Positions 1 to 7,711 are shown, numbered from the stretch's first letter. The stretch: 44,143 bases of DNA from Bacillota bacterium (GCA_023416585.1 JAEZHM010000086.1:1-44143), one strand, 5' to 3'. The notes: generated from the sequence alone by a model not told the origin. Numbers and translations are program-made.

Positions 1-17
1 TCGGGTAGAATATGAAA

Positions 18-146
18 GCCGCATCATGATGATGGTCGGGTCCCGTGCGATTCCATGGTGTGAATCCTGTCAGGTCCGGAAGGAAGCAGCAGTAAGCGCA
101 AGTTGGAAGGTGCTGCGGGGTTGCCTGATCTGAATGCTGCGGTGTT
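18..146 (+). ncRNA. ffs: Signal recognition particle RNA, small bacterial type
   Basis: The conserved SRP domain IV core is plain at about 69-90: GTCAGGTCCGGAAGGAAGC followed by AGC. The ends pair as GCCGCA (18-23) with TGCGGT (138-143), and a T-rich run follows from 145, which fits a terminated transcript of about 130 nt. A -10 box TAGAAT at 6-11 places the start near 17-18; the -35 lies before the window. This RNA binds Ffh and directs nascent membrane proteins to the translocon. Exact ends are inferred from pairing. Confidence 0.93.
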
Positions 147-172
147 TTATTTTATCTATGGTAAATGAACTT

Positions 173-200
173 AAGGGAACGCAGGGCGCGTTCCCTTGTT
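173..200 (+). terminator. Terminator-like hairpin after SRP RNA
   Basis: AAGGGAACG (173-181) pairs with CGTTCCCTT (189-197), a 9-bp stem with a 7-nt loop followed by GTTTGATATTT. The T tail is weak. It lies between the SRP RNA and the methyltransferase gene and is probably a back-up terminator. Confidence 0.55.
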
Positions 201-258
201 TGATATTTAGGGGCTTGTGAAGTCTAGGTCAGCTTATACGAAAGGAGACGGTTTTGCT

Positions 259-813
259 GTGAACATGCTTACGCTTTATAAGCAGGCCGTGGATTTGCGC
301 GGAATCTGCTTTGCAGGAAGCATACTGGATGTGGGCGGAGGCGGCGAGGGCGTTATATCCCGCCATTCAGGGCAGAGGGTGACAGCCATTGACAAGCACC
401 GGGACGAATTGGAGGAAAGCCCGGACATTGGCCTTAAAATTGTAATGGATGCCTGTGAGATGGGGTTTCTGGACGGAAGCTTTGATAACGTCACATGCTT
501 CTATACTTTCATGTACATGCGGGAGAATGAAATAGCGCGGGTGCTGAGCGAAACTTATCGTGTTTTAAAGCATGGCGGCCACTTATGGATTTGGGATACA
601 GCCATGCCGCCTATGCCCAAGTCGGATGGGCTTTTAGTACCGCTGGAGGTTATTATTTCTTCAGAGCTTACGCTTACGCCCACGTATGGAATAAGCTGGT
701 TCAGGGGGCAGTCGCTGGAATCGGTCCGCGCTGTCTGTGAAAAGGCCGGGTTTTCCGTGGAAAACAGCAGGGAAAATGGAGCATCCTTCGCTATATGTTT
801 GTTAAAGGCATAA
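259..813 (+). CDS. Class I SAM-dependent methyltransferase (substrate unknown)
   Basis: A Rossmann-fold methyltransferase of the small UbiE/Methyltransf_11 type. The glycine-rich SAM loop reads ILDVGGGGEG near the N terminus. An acidic strand (TAIDKHRDELEE) follows, then the post-II block (VLSETYRVLKHGGHLWIWD). Nothing identifies the acceptor. The reading frame is open from a GTG at 217, but the best SD (AAAGGAG, 241-247) lies downstream of that and points to GTG 259 or ATG 265; GTG 259 is used here. About 140 nt separate it from glyA, which has its own promoter, so it is probably transcribed alone. Confidence 0.8.
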   Translation: MNMLTLYKQAVDLRGICFAGSILDVGGGGEGVISRHSGQRVTAIDKHRDELEESPDIGLKIVMDACEMGFLDGSFDNVTCFYTFMYMRENEIARVLSETYRVLKHGGHLWIWDTAMPPMPKSDGLLVPLEVIISSELTLTPTYGISWFRGQSLESVRAVCEKAGFSVENSRENGASFAICLLKA

Positions 814-890
814 CGTTCTGCGGGACTCTGGGGTGGGATATTCTTCCAAGATATCTCCTTCCCCAAAACATATGAAAAACCTAAATTCCC

Positions 891-919
891 TTGAAGAAGG
901 GGAACGTTATTGCTATAAT
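891..919 (+). promoter_or_regulatory. Sigma-A promoter of glyA
   Basis: TTGAAG (891-896), a 17-nt spacer and TATAAT (914-919), with an extended -10 TG at 911-912. It is 36 nt upstream of the glyA start. TTCCC before and GGGGAA after the -35 form a small dyad around it. Confidence 0.75.
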
Positions 920-955
920 GGATAACATCATTCGGTTTCGACAGGAGGGCTTGGT

Positions 956-2191
956 ATGGAATTTACAGCCATAAGAAATGCGGACCCCGAATTGGCAAAA
1001 GTAATGACGCTGGAGCTAGACCGGCAGCGGGAACATATTGAACTGATCGCCTCGGAAAATTTTGTGTCCCCCGCGGTCTTGGCGGCCATGGGCACGCACC
1101 TGACCAACAAATACGCGGAAGGCTATCCCGGCAAGCGTTATTATGGCGGATGCCAGTATGTGGACATCGTGGAAGACATAGCCCGTGACCGTGCCAAGCA
1201 GATTTTCGGAGCGGACCATGCAAATGTGCAGCCCCACAGCGGCGCGCAAGCTAACATGGCGGTCTACTTTGCCATGCTGAACTACGGCGATACGGTGCTG
1301 GGCATGAACCTGAGCCACGGCGGTCATCTTACCCACGGGAGCCCCGTCAATATGAGCGGCAAGTATTTTCATTTTGTGCCCTACGGCGTGGAACCGGACA
1401 CCGAGCGCATCGACTATGATCATGTGATGGATATCGCCAGGGAAGCCAAGCCTAAGATGATCGTGGCCGGTGCTTCCGCGTACCCCCGGATCATAGAATT
1501 TGATAAGCTGCGGCAAATAGCAGACGCGGTGGGCGCGATGCTGATGGTGGACATGGCCCATATCGCCGGGCTGATTGCTGCCGGGGAGCATCCAAGCCCT
1601 GTGCCTTATGCCGACTTTGTGACCACTACTACCCATAAAACGCTGCGCGGGCCAAGGGGCGGCATGATCCTGTGCCGGGAACAGTATGCCAAGGAGATAG
1701 ACAAGGCCATCTTCCCCGGCACGCAAGGCGGTCCGCTTATGCACATCATCGCCGCCAAGGCGGTTTGCTTCAAGGAGGCCATGGAACCGGGATTTAAGGC
1801 TTACCAGCATCAAATCATACGCAACGCCAAGGCCATGGAGGAAGCTTTCCGTGAGGAGGGCATCCGCATGGTGTCCGGCGGTACCGACAACCATCTGATG
1901 CTGCTGGATTTCACCGGCACGGAAATGACCGGCAAGGAGCTGGAACGCCTTTTGGGCCTTAGCAACATTACCGTGAACAAGAACACCGTGCCAAACGAAC
2001 AGCGCAGCCCCTTTGTAACCAGCGGCATTCGCGTGGGCACACCGGCGGTCACCACCAGGGGCCTTGGTGAGCCGGAAATGAAAAAGGTGGTATCCTTCAT
2101 TGCCCGGATTATTAAGGATGGGGAAAGCGCATGCCCCTCCGTGAAAGATGAAGTGGTGGCTCTGATGAAGAACTATCCGCTGTATGAATAA
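956..2191 (+). CDS. glyA: Serine hydroxymethyltransferase
   Basis: PLP enzyme that converts serine and THF to glycine and 5,10-methylene-THF in the cytosol, the main entry to one-carbon metabolism. It is 411 residues, the usual length. The family N-terminal block IELIASENFVS is present, followed by YAEGYPGKRYYGG. The PLP lysine is K228 in the motif TTTTHKTLRGPRGG. The start ATG 956 follows AGGAGGGC with good spacing. It is monocistronic behind its own promoter. The folate theme recurs nearby in folT with its THF riboswitch, although that unit is separate and on the other strand. Identification is secure. Confidence 0.98.
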   Translation: MEFTAIRNADPELAKVMTLELDRQREHIELIASENFVSPAVLAAMGTHLTNKYAEGYPGKRYYGGCQYVDIVEDIARDRAKQIFGADHANVQPHSGAQANMAVYFAMLNYGDTVLGMNLSHGGHLTHGSPVNMSGKYFHFVPYGVEPDTERIDYDHVMDIAREAKPKMIVAGASAYPRIIEFDKLRQIADAVGAMLMVDMAHIAGLIAAGEHPSPVPYADFVTTTTHKTLRGPRGGMILCREQYAKEIDKAIFPGTQGGPLMHIIAAKAVCFKEAMEPGFKAYQHQIIRNAKAMEEAFREEGIRMVSGGTDNHLMLLDFTGTEMTGKELERLLGLSNITVNKNTVPNEQRSPFVTSGIRVGTPAVTTRGLGEPEMKKVVSFIARIIKDGESACPSVKDEVVALMKNYPLYE

Positions 2192-2280
2192 TACTGCCCT
2201 GAAAATAGCAAGTGCTACTGATGCGACGACCTCCTCCAGCCTCCTTCGTCGGCAATACCCTAACCCTCCAAGATGGGGCC

Positions 2281-2465
2281 TCTCCAAAAGCCTTCCCCTT
2301 GAGGGGAAGGTGGCGCGCAGCGCCGGATGAGGTGTTTAGCTTCAAATGATCTCGGTTACTGCCACCTCATCAGTCTCCTTCGTCTTAAGCTTCCCCTCAA
2401 GGGGAAGCCTCCCCAAAAGGCTCCCTCCGCGAGGGAGCTGTCGTCGCAGCGACTGAAGGAGTTTC
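2281..2465. repeat. Cluster of palindromic intergenic repeats
   Basis: The 354-nt gap between glyA and yhbY holds three palindromic units. CTTCCCCTTGAGGGGAAG is at 2290-2307, followed by GATGAGGTG. An inverted relative follows, with CCACCTCAT near 2362 and CTTCCCCTCAAGGGGAAG near 2390-2407. GCTCCCTCCGCGAGGGAGC is near 2420-2438, followed by GTCGTCGCAGCGAC. The GATGAGGTG and CACCTCAT ends are in opposite orientation, so the cluster looks like a mosaic of small mobile or REP-like palindromes. No coding potential is seen. Multi-copy status cannot be tested here. Confidence 0.6.
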
Positions 2466-2508
2466 TTGATGAAGCGGAAAGGGTTATTTTCAGTGCAGTA
2501 TAAGAAAT

Positions 2509-2539
2509 GCAAAAAGATGCCCCCGGTTTAACCGGGGGC
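2509..2539 (-). terminator. Terminator of the obgE-yhbY unit
   Basis: On minus, a stem of CCCCCGG pairing with CCGGGGG around a short loop (2519-2539) is followed by ATCTTTTTGC. It lies a few bases after the yhbY stop codon and could also act weakly on plus. Confidence 0.75.
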
Positions 2540-2545
2540 GTTTGA

Positions 2546-2839
2546 CTATTCAAAGAAGATTTTTTGCTTGTCCCTGCTTTGCCTGTAGATCACAAACCTG
2601 CTGCCGATGCACTGCACGGGTTCGGCCCCCGTCTGCTCACATAAAGCTTGGCAGGCTTCCTTCGCGTCCATGGGCGCGCCGCGCTGCACGCTGCACTTGA
2701 TCAATTCCCTGGCTTCCAAAGCGTCGTAAGCCTGCTTGACGGTATTGGGAACGACGCCTTCTTTGCCGATATACAAAATCGTATCGATGGTGTTAGCCAA
2801 GCTGCGAAGATATGCCCGCTGTTTGCTGGTAAGGCTCAT
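2546..2839 (-). CDS. yhbY: YhbY-family CRM-domain RNA-binding protein
   Basis: A single-domain protein of 97 residues. The CRM fold is recognised from LTSKQRAYLRSLA at the N terminus, the IGKEGV loop and the later block KCSVQRGAPM. Family members bind the large ribosomal subunit precursor and are thought to assist 50S assembly. It lies 21 nt downstream of the Obg GTPase stop codon in the same direction, and that GTPase also acts on the 50S subunit. The SD GAGGGTG precedes ATG 2837-2839. The N-terminal and core motifs make the family call safe; the exact role is inferred. Confidence 0.92.
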   Translation of the reverse strand: MSLTSKQRAYLRSLANTIDTILYIGKEGVVPNTVKQAYDALEARELIKCSVQRGAPMDAKEACQALCEQTGAEPVQCIGSRFVIYRQSRDKQKIFFE

Positions 2840-2860
2840 AAGTTCACCCTCTTATCCTCT

Positions 2861-4129
2861 TTATTCTACAAAGTCAAATTCCATATCCTCAATGCGGACG
2901 GTATCGCCTTCCTTGGCCCCGGCTTCCCTGAGCGCATCGATGACACCCATGCGCCGGAGTGTGCGGTGGAACCAGTTCATGCTCTCTTCCTCGCTGAAGT
3001 TGACGCTGTCCAGAAGCCGGACCATGGCAGGGCCGGTGACGTCATAAATACCGCCGGTTTTCGATACGGTGAAGCCTTCCTTCTCCTCGACTTCAAAAGG
3101 CGTTTCCTCCACCTCAAATGGGGCGGGAGGAGGAAGGGTGCTGAGCAGTCTGCTGGTTGCATCCATCAGCTCATCAAATCCCTTGCGTGTGGCAGCGCTG
3201 ACGGCAAATACGGGGATGTCCTTGCTGTTTAGATGATCCCGCATACGCTTAACGTTTTCTTCTGATTCGGGCAGGTCACACTTGTTGCAAACAACGATCT
3301 GGGGGCGTGCGGATAAATCGCCGTACTGGGACAATTCCTTGTTGATCTGCTCATAATCCGCTATGGGATCCCGGCCTTCGCTGCCGGAGATGTCGACTAC
3401 ATGCAAAAGCAGCCTTGTGCGCTCTACATGCCGCAAAAAGTCCAGCCCCAGACCTATGCCTTCACTTGCGCCTTCTACAAGGCCGGGGATATCTGCCATC
3501 ACAAAGTCGTTGCTCCGGTGGCGGACTATGCCCAGGTTGGGCGTGAGCGTGGTAAAGTGGTAGTTGGCGATCTTGGGCCTGGCAGCTGTGACCACCGACA
3601 GGATAGTGCTCTTGCCTACGTTGGGATAGCCTACGAGGCCAACGTCGGCTATGGTTTTCAATTCCAATAAAAATGAATGTATTTCCGTTTTTGTGCCAGG
3701 CTTCGCAAAATTCGGTGCCTGGCGGGTGGGGGTGGCGAAGTGGCTGTTGCCCCAGCCGCCCCGGCCGCCCTTTAATAACACTTTTTCCTGGCCGGGGGAG
3801 AACATATCCGCCACCACGGCTCCGGTCTCCTGATCCTTTACAACGGTGCCCACAGGTACCTTGATGATAAGGTCTTCCCCTTTTTTGCCTGTGCAGCGGC
3901 TGGCCGCTCCGTCAGTTCCATTCTCGGCCGTATATTTTGATTTGAAACGGAAATCCAATAGCGTATGCATGTTGCCGTCGGCAAGCAGCACAATGTTACC
4001 GCCCACGCCGCCGTCGCCCCCGTCCGGGCCTCCGTTCAGCACAAACTTCTCCCTGTGAAAGGAAACACAGCCGTTGCCGCCGTTGCCGGCCTTGGCCGTG
4101 ACGGTTACATGATCTACGAAAAGGGACAC
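2861..4129 (-). CDS. obgE: Obg-family GTPase ObgE/CgtA
   Basis: Essential ribosome-associated GTPase involved in 50S maturation and stress control. The glycine-rich Obg fold comes first (AKAGNGGNGCVSFHREKF). The G domain follows, with P loop GYPNVGKST, G3 motif DIPGLVEGASEG and G4 motif NKCDLP. A C-terminal OCT domain (about the last 70 residues) is of the type seen in Gram-positive Obg. The frame is open 41 codons further upstream, but the start is set at GTG 4129 because AGGAGGAAC sits just before it and the protein then begins MSLFVDHVTV like its relatives (422 residues). yhbY follows as the second gene. Confidence 0.96.
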   Translation of the reverse strand: MSLFVDHVTVTAKAGNGGNGCVSFHREKFVLNGGPDGGDGGVGGNIVLLADGNMHTLLDFRFKSKYTAENGTDGAASRCTGKKGEDLIIKVPVGTVVKDQETGAVVADMFSPGQEKVLLKGGRGGWGNSHFATPTRQAPNFAKPGTKTEIHSFLLELKTIADVGLVGYPNVGKSTILSVVTAARPKIANYHFTTLTPNLGIVRHRSNDFVMADIPGLVEGASEGIGLGLDFLRHVERTRLLLHVVDISGSEGRDPIADYEQINKELSQYGDLSARPQIVVCNKCDLPESEENVKRMRDHLNSKDIPVFAVSAATRKGFDELMDATSRLLSTLPPPAPFEVEETPFEVEEKEGFTVSKTGGIYDVTGPAMVRLLDSVNFSEEESMNWFHRTLRRMGVIDALREAGAKEGDTVRIEDMEFDFVE

Positions 4130-4171
4130 GTTGTTCCTCCTATCCAGCAGAACCCTAGTTGTTTCTTGCCA

Positions 4172-4180
4172 TAGCTTTTC
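4172..4180 (-). promoter_or_regulatory. Extended -10 promoter of obgE-yhbY
   Basis: On minus the sequence reads TGGTATAAT, a perfect -10 with the extended TG. The -35 (TTTTCG at 17-nt spacing) is weak, as is common with extended -10 promoters. It is about 43 nt upstream of the GTG start of obgE. Confidence 0.65.
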
Positions 4181-4215
4181 CATTATACCATGAAAAGAAT
4201 CACGCGAAAAGGGCG

Positions 4216-4247
4216 GGGGAACCTCCTTTTGCAAAAGGAGGTTCCCC
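4216..4247. terminator. 32-nt perfect palindrome between nth and obgE
   Basis: A perfect palindrome: GGGGAACCTCCTTTT (4216-4230), centre GC, and its exact complement to 4247. It starts 20 nt after the nth stop codon on minus. A CCCTTTTCG tract follows on that strand instead of a clean T run. It most likely ends the folT-nth transcript and separates it from the obgE promoter. Confidence 0.6.
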
Positions 4248-4267
4248 TGCACCGGGGAAAACTTATT

Positions 4268-4933
4268 CTATGCTTCCTTTGCGGAGGCCGAGTGTTTGGC
4301 AGGGGCCTTTTTCAAATTGCGATAGTAGCGGCACATGCTGCTTAGCGTGCAGCATTCGCAATCCGGCCTTTGGGCGTGGCATACCCTGCGGCCATGGAAG
4401 ATGAGCCAGTGGTGGGCATCCCGCCAATCCGCCTTCGGAATGGCCTTTTGAAGCTGCTTTTCTGTTTCCTCCACTGTTTTGGCGGTAACCAGTCCCAGCC
4501 GGTTGCTGACCCTGAACACATGGGTATCCACCGCGATGGCGGGGATACTGAAAGCGTTGGCTAGTACCACGTTGGCGGTTTTTCGGCCAACGCCGGGAAG
4601 CTTGGTCAGTTCCTCCAGGGTATTTGGCACCTGGCCAAAGTGGCGGGCCATCAGTTCCCGGCAAGCCATAACGATGTTGGTGGCCTTGCTTTTAAAGCCG
4701 CAGCTTTTCACCATGGGGTACAATTCTTCCGGTGTGGCGGCGGCCATGGCAGAAGCGTCAGGATAAGCAGCGAACACGGTGGGAGTAACCTTGTTCACCT
4801 GCTTGTCGGTGCATTGGGCGGATAGTATGGTGGCCACCAGCGTCTCGTATGGGTTGGAGAAGTTCAGCTCAGGCTTTGGCTGGGGATACAAGCGGTTTAG
4901 CTCCGCCAGGATGGCCTTTTTGGAGACAGGCAT
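4268..4933 (-). CDS. nth: Endonuclease III (DNA glycosylase/AP lyase)
   Basis: Base-excision repair enzyme that removes oxidised pyrimidines and cleaves the abasic strand. It has 221 residues. The helix-hairpin-helix LPGVGRKTANVV carries the catalytic lysine K118, and VDTHVFR carries the catalytic aspartate D136. The 4Fe-4S cluster cysteines C185, C192, C195 and C201 have the canonical spacing X6, X2, X5. The SD GAGGAGGT precedes ATG 4933. It lies 38 nt after folT on the same strand and probably shares its transcript, so riboswitch control could reach it only through polarity, since the switch acts on the folT SD. Confidence 0.97.
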   Translation of the reverse strand: MPVSKKAILAELNRLYPQPKPELNFSNPYETLVATILSAQCTDKQVNKVTPTVFAAYPDASAMAAATPEELYPMVKSCGFKSKATNIVMACRELMARHFGQVPNTLEELTKLPGVGRKTANVVLANAFSIPAIAVDTHVFRVSNRLGLVTAKTVEETEKQLQKAIPKADWRDAHHWLIFHGRRVCHAQRPDCECCTLSSMCRYYRNLKKAPAKHSASAKEA

Positions 4934-4971
4934 GAAGTTACCTCCTCATAAGGGATTCCCTGGCTGCGCCG

Positions 4972-5529
4972 TTACACATTTGGCAGCAGGGAGTGAGGGA
5001 GGCGCTTGAATAAAATACCCATTTCCATCAGCAGAAGTACATTGATGGGATACTGGGCGATATTTTTAAGCGCCCTTGCCGGCAGAAGAGCAAAATATGC
5101 TTTGCCGGCGAGTATATGAGACCAAAGCGTGTTCAGCCCAATATAGCAGAACAGGATGATGACAAGCTCGCATATGAGCAGGCTAAGCCAGGCGGCCTTG
5201 TTTCCGTGATGGATTTCTTTGTGAATCCCGTGAAGGAACAGGCCGTAAACGAGTCCCGTCAATGCGGCGGTAAGGGTATAACCGGGGAAAAAGGTGCCGC
5301 TGGGGAAAAGAAAAAAGCCTACCACATCGCCAAGCGCGCCGCACAGGGCCGCGGGTATCGGCCCCAGCAGCATGCCAACCGCGGCAATGGGTAAAAAGCC
5401 AAGGCTTATGCGGAGCCAGGGAAAAATGAGAATGGAGAGAAAGCGTGTGAGTATGATCTGCAACGCGATAAGTATAGCCATGAGTGTCAGTGCCTGCGGC
5501 TTATAAAACGTGCGCAAAGAATGATGCAT
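4972..5529 (-). CDS. folT: Folate-specific ECF transporter S component
   Basis: A very hydrophobic protein of 185 residues, with about six membrane segments. It resembles the FolT substrate-binding subunit of energy-coupling-factor vitamin transporters: LRISLGFLPIAAVGMLLGPI, then GALGDVVGFFLFPSG and a final amphipathic tail. S components bind the vitamin and work with the shared EcfA/A'/T module, which is not in this window. The assignment to folate rests mainly on the THF riboswitch directly upstream. The start ATG 5527-5529 follows the SD AAAGGAGG, which is the element controlled by that switch. nth is the next gene. Confidence 0.92.
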   Translation of the reverse strand: MHHSLRTFYKPQALTLMAILIALQIILTRFLSILIFPWLRISLGFLPIAAVGMLLGPIPAALCGALGDVVGFFLFPSGTFFPGYTLTAALTGLVYGLFLHGIHKEIHHGNKAAWLSLLICELVIILFCYIGLNTLWSHILAGKAYFALLPARALKNIAQYPINVLLLMEMGILFKRLPHSLLPNV

Positions 5530-5533
5530 GGTA

Positions 5534-5580
5534 CCCCTCCTTTCGAATCTTGGAAACCCAAAAAAGATTCGCTAAGGAAG
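5534..5580 (-). promoter_or_regulatory. SD-sequestering hairpin of the folT riboswitch
   Basis: On minus, CGAATCTT (5571-5564) pairs with AAGATTCG (5551-5544). The stem can extend by CTTCCTT (5580-5574) pairing with the SD AAGGAGG (5542-5536), with one G-U. This would hide the folT ribosome binding site. The competing partner is upstream: GATTCG (5708-5703) plus TAAGGCAG (5700-5693) complements CTTCCTTA plus CGAATC (5580-5566), with one mismatch in the first part, and would free the SD. Confidence 0.65.
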
Positions 5581-5590
5581 CCCATGAGCA

Positions 5591-5699
5591 AAAGCAGTGG
5601 GATGCGGCCGGGCACCGCACAGAAGGAAAATCCCTCTGTTTCGTTTCATGACAACTCCCCGTTCATGAACACTTGACGCGCCCAAGCCTACTCTGCCTT
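5591..5699 (-). promoter_or_regulatory. Tetrahydrofolate (THF) riboswitch
   Basis: On minus the RNA matches the folT/THF aptamer in order. A P1 strand AAGGCAG is followed by the conserved GAGTAG, then GCGTCAAGTG, a P3-like hairpin GTTCATGAAC with TTGTCATGAAACGA, a variable hairpin, GTGCGGTG, and GCATCCCA before the closing strand CTGCTTT. P1 is AAGGCAG (5699-5693) with CTGCTTT (5597-5591), 7 bp with one G-U. THF binding normally lowers expression of the folate importer. The aptamer was recognised from memory of the published consensus. Confidence 0.9.
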
Positions 5700-5731
5700 A
5701 CACGAATCACGCAGGGCTGCTGCGTGATGTC

Positions 5732-5760
5732 ATTGTACAGGATTTCAACATCATCTGCAA
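5732..5760 (-). promoter_or_regulatory. Promoter of the THF riboswitch-folT transcript
   Basis: On minus: TTGCAG (5760-5755), 17-nt spacer, TACAAT (5737-5732). The start falls near 5725, so the RNA would begin inside a perfect 9-bp hairpin, ATCACGCAG (5728-5720) with CTGCGTGAT (5714-5706), just before the aptamer. Confidence 0.75.
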
Positions 5761-5795
5761 TATCGACTTTAGATGTTCTTTTACTGTTCCAGCCC

Positions 5796-5825
5796 TTGCG
5801 GGAAAGGGGGTGAAACAGGTAGAAT
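5796..5825 (+). promoter_or_regulatory. Candidate icd promoter
   Basis: TTGCGG (5796-5801), an 18-nt spacer and TAGAAT (5820-5825), 43 nt upstream of the icd start. It is divergent from the folT promoter. Confidence 0.45.
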
Positions 5826-5868
5826 GAAGAAAAACCACCTGCTTTAAGCGGGAAAAGGATGGAGCTGC

Positions 5869-7062
5869 ATGCACAGGATACCCATGACAACGCCGCTTGT
5901 AGAAATGGACGGCGACGAGATGACACGCATACTTTGGCAGCGGATCAAGGAACTTTTGCTGCTTCCCTATATCGAATTGAAGACGGAATACTATGACCTG
6001 GGGCTTAACATGCGGGATCAGACGGAGGACCAGGTGACGTACGACAGCGCCATGGCTGCGAAAAAATACGGCGTGGCGGTTAAGTGTGCCACCATCACCC
6101 CCAACGCCCAGCGCGTGCAGGAATATTCGCTCAAAAAGATGTGGAAAAGCCCCAACGCCACCATACGTGCGCTTCTGGATGGCACGGTGTTCCGCGCACC
6201 GGTGCTGGTGAAGGGGATCACGCCCACCGTCCGCACATGGAAAGCACCCATCACCATCGCCCGCCACGCCTATGGAGATATCTACAAAAATGTGGAGATG
6301 CAGGTCTCGGGGCCGGGCAAGGCGGAGCTTGTGTTCACTGGGGCGGACGGTCATCAGATGCGGGCCGAGGTGTTTGATTTTGAAGGTCCGGGCGTTTTGC
6401 AGGCGGTGCACAACCTGCAAAGCTCCATCGAGGCCTTTGCTCATTCATGCTTCAAGTATGCCTTGTCCATAAAACAAGACCTGTGGTTCTCTACCAAAGA
6501 TACGATTTCCAAAACGTATGACCACAGTTTCAAGGACATCTTCCAGGATATCTTTGATGCGGAATATAAAGACGCGTTCTTGCAAGCTGGCATCGAGTAT
6601 TTTTATACCCTCATCGATGATGCGGTGGCCAGGGTGATGCGCAGCCAAGGCGGGTTTATTTGGGCCTGCAAGAATTACGATGGCGATGTGATGAGTGACA
6701 TGGTGGCCACAGCTTTCGGCTCGCTGGCCATGATGACAAGTGTGCTTGTGTCCCCCGATGGGGTGTTCGAGTACGAGGCTGCTCATGGCACCGTGACGCG
6801 CCATTACTACAAATATCTGAAGGGTGAGGAGACCAGCACCAACCCGGTGGCCACCATCTTTGCCTGGACGGGCGCCCTTAGAAAACGTGGGGAGCTGGAC
6901 GGGTTAACCGAGCTTCAGGCCTTCGCTGACAAATTGGAAAAAGCCACCCTCGACACGATCGAAGGCAGCGTAATGACAAAGGACTTGGCGGCGCTGTATG
7001 AAGGGGAGATAAGGGGCGTCAGCAGCGAGGCGTTTTTGCAGGCTGTTGCGGAAAAGCTGTAA
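5869..7062 (+). CDS. icd: NADP-dependent isocitrate dehydrogenase (eukaryote-like subfamily)
   Basis: Oxidative decarboxylation of isocitrate to 2-oxoglutarate with NADPH formation in the cytosol. It has 397 residues and follows the homodimeric subfamily also found in eukaryotes, not the E. coli Icd type. It opens with TPLVEMDGDEMTRILWQRIK, has the substrate block SPNATIRALLDGTVFR, and carries the acidic metal-binding stretch near DDAVARVMRSQGGFIWACKNYDGDVMSD. EAAHGTVTRH binds cofactor. The start ATG 5869 follows GGATGGAG; ATG 5884 is a possible alternative. It is monocistronic and convergent with the HD-domain gene, with a 35-nt gap. Confidence 0.95.
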   Translation: MHRIPMTTPLVEMDGDEMTRILWQRIKELLLLPYIELKTEYYDLGLNMRDQTEDQVTYDSAMAAKKYGVAVKCATITPNAQRVQEYSLKKMWKSPNATIRALLDGTVFRAPVLVKGITPTVRTWKAPITIARHAYGDIYKNVEMQVSGPGKAELVFTGADGHQMRAEVFDFEGPGVLQAVHNLQSSIEAFAHSCFKYALSIKQDLWFSTKDTISKTYDHSFKDIFQDIFDAEYKDAFLQAGIEYFYTLIDDAVARVMRSQGGFIWACKNYDGDVMSDMVATAFGSLAMMTSVLVSPDGVFEYEAAHGTVTRHYYKYLKGEETSTNPVATIFAWTGALRKRGELDGLTELQAFADKLEKATLDTIEGSVMTKDLAALYEGEIRGVSSEAFLQAVAEKL

Positions 7063-7097
7063 ATAACCTAGAAATAATATATCGTGTGGCCTGAGGT

Positions 7098-7679
7098 TTA
7101 TAGTTCCCGGCAGTTAAGAAGTGAAAAGTGCTCTGCATCAAGCCCGGAAAGGAAAGCGTCCATTTCCTCCATCCGGGCTATTGCCATTTTACGGGCCTCC
7201 TCCTCATGCAATATACCGAAAAGTGTGGTGCGATGCCTTCGTATAGCTTCCAGGGCTTTTTGAAAATCCTTCCCAAAGCGCATCAGGTTGCGGGCTATGC
7301 CGATATAACCCATAAAATCCAATGCATCCGCATCCCGGAATAAGATTGCCTCAAGGCTTTTTGGTGTTTCCTTACTATGATGTGCGGATACCGTTTCACG
7401 GATCAGATCTTCCTCTTCATGTGAAAAGGGATACAGCTTCATATATTCCGGCAATACCTCCATAGACCTTATCACATGGTCCTTGCCGGCATCCAAAAAC
7501 TTCGGATACCCTCCAAAGTCATGGAAATACGCGCAGAAGGCAACGACATCCTCATTATAATTCCTGCCTCTGGCAAGCACTTTAACAAGCCCGATGAGGC
7601 GAAGGCTGTGCTCCAGGCCGTATGTCCCGCCGTATTCCAAAGTCTTTTCACGGATCAGGTCAAAATTTCTGTCTTCCAT
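7098..7679 (-). CDS. HD-domain protein, probable metal-dependent phosphohydrolase
   Basis: Small single-domain HD protein of 193 residues. The metal ligands can be followed: H in YGLEHSLRL, the HD pair in YFHDFGGY, H in SAHHSKE, and D in FRDADALDFMG. HD proteins of this size hydrolyse nucleotides or other phosphate esters, but nothing here sets the substrate. The frame extends to an ATG at 7703, but the SD GGAAAGGATG lies after that codon and supports ATG 7679. It follows the TraX-like gene by 32 nt on the same strand and is likely cotranscribed with it. Confidence 0.85.
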   Translation of the reverse strand: MEDRNFDLIREKTLEYGGTYGLEHSLRLIGLVKVLARGRNYNEDVVAFCAYFHDFGGYPKFLDAGKDHVIRSMEVLPEYMKLYPFSHEEEDLIRETVSAHHSKETPKSLEAILFRDADALDFMGYIGIARNLMRFGKDFQKALEAIRRHRTTLFGILHEEEARKMAIARMEEMDAFLSGLDAEHFSLLNCREL

Positions 7680-7711
7680 ACTGCACATCCTTTCCGATGC
7701 CATACGATCAT

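Noticed and set aside
956..2191. Glycine riboswitch upstream of glyA
   Set aside because: Only a promoter and about 40 nt of leader precede glyA; there is no room for the aptamer.
1016..2287. A 423-codon open frame on minus opposite glyA
   Set aside because: It is the antisense shadow of a secure gene, with a composition rich in His, Gly and Arg and no SD or family motif.
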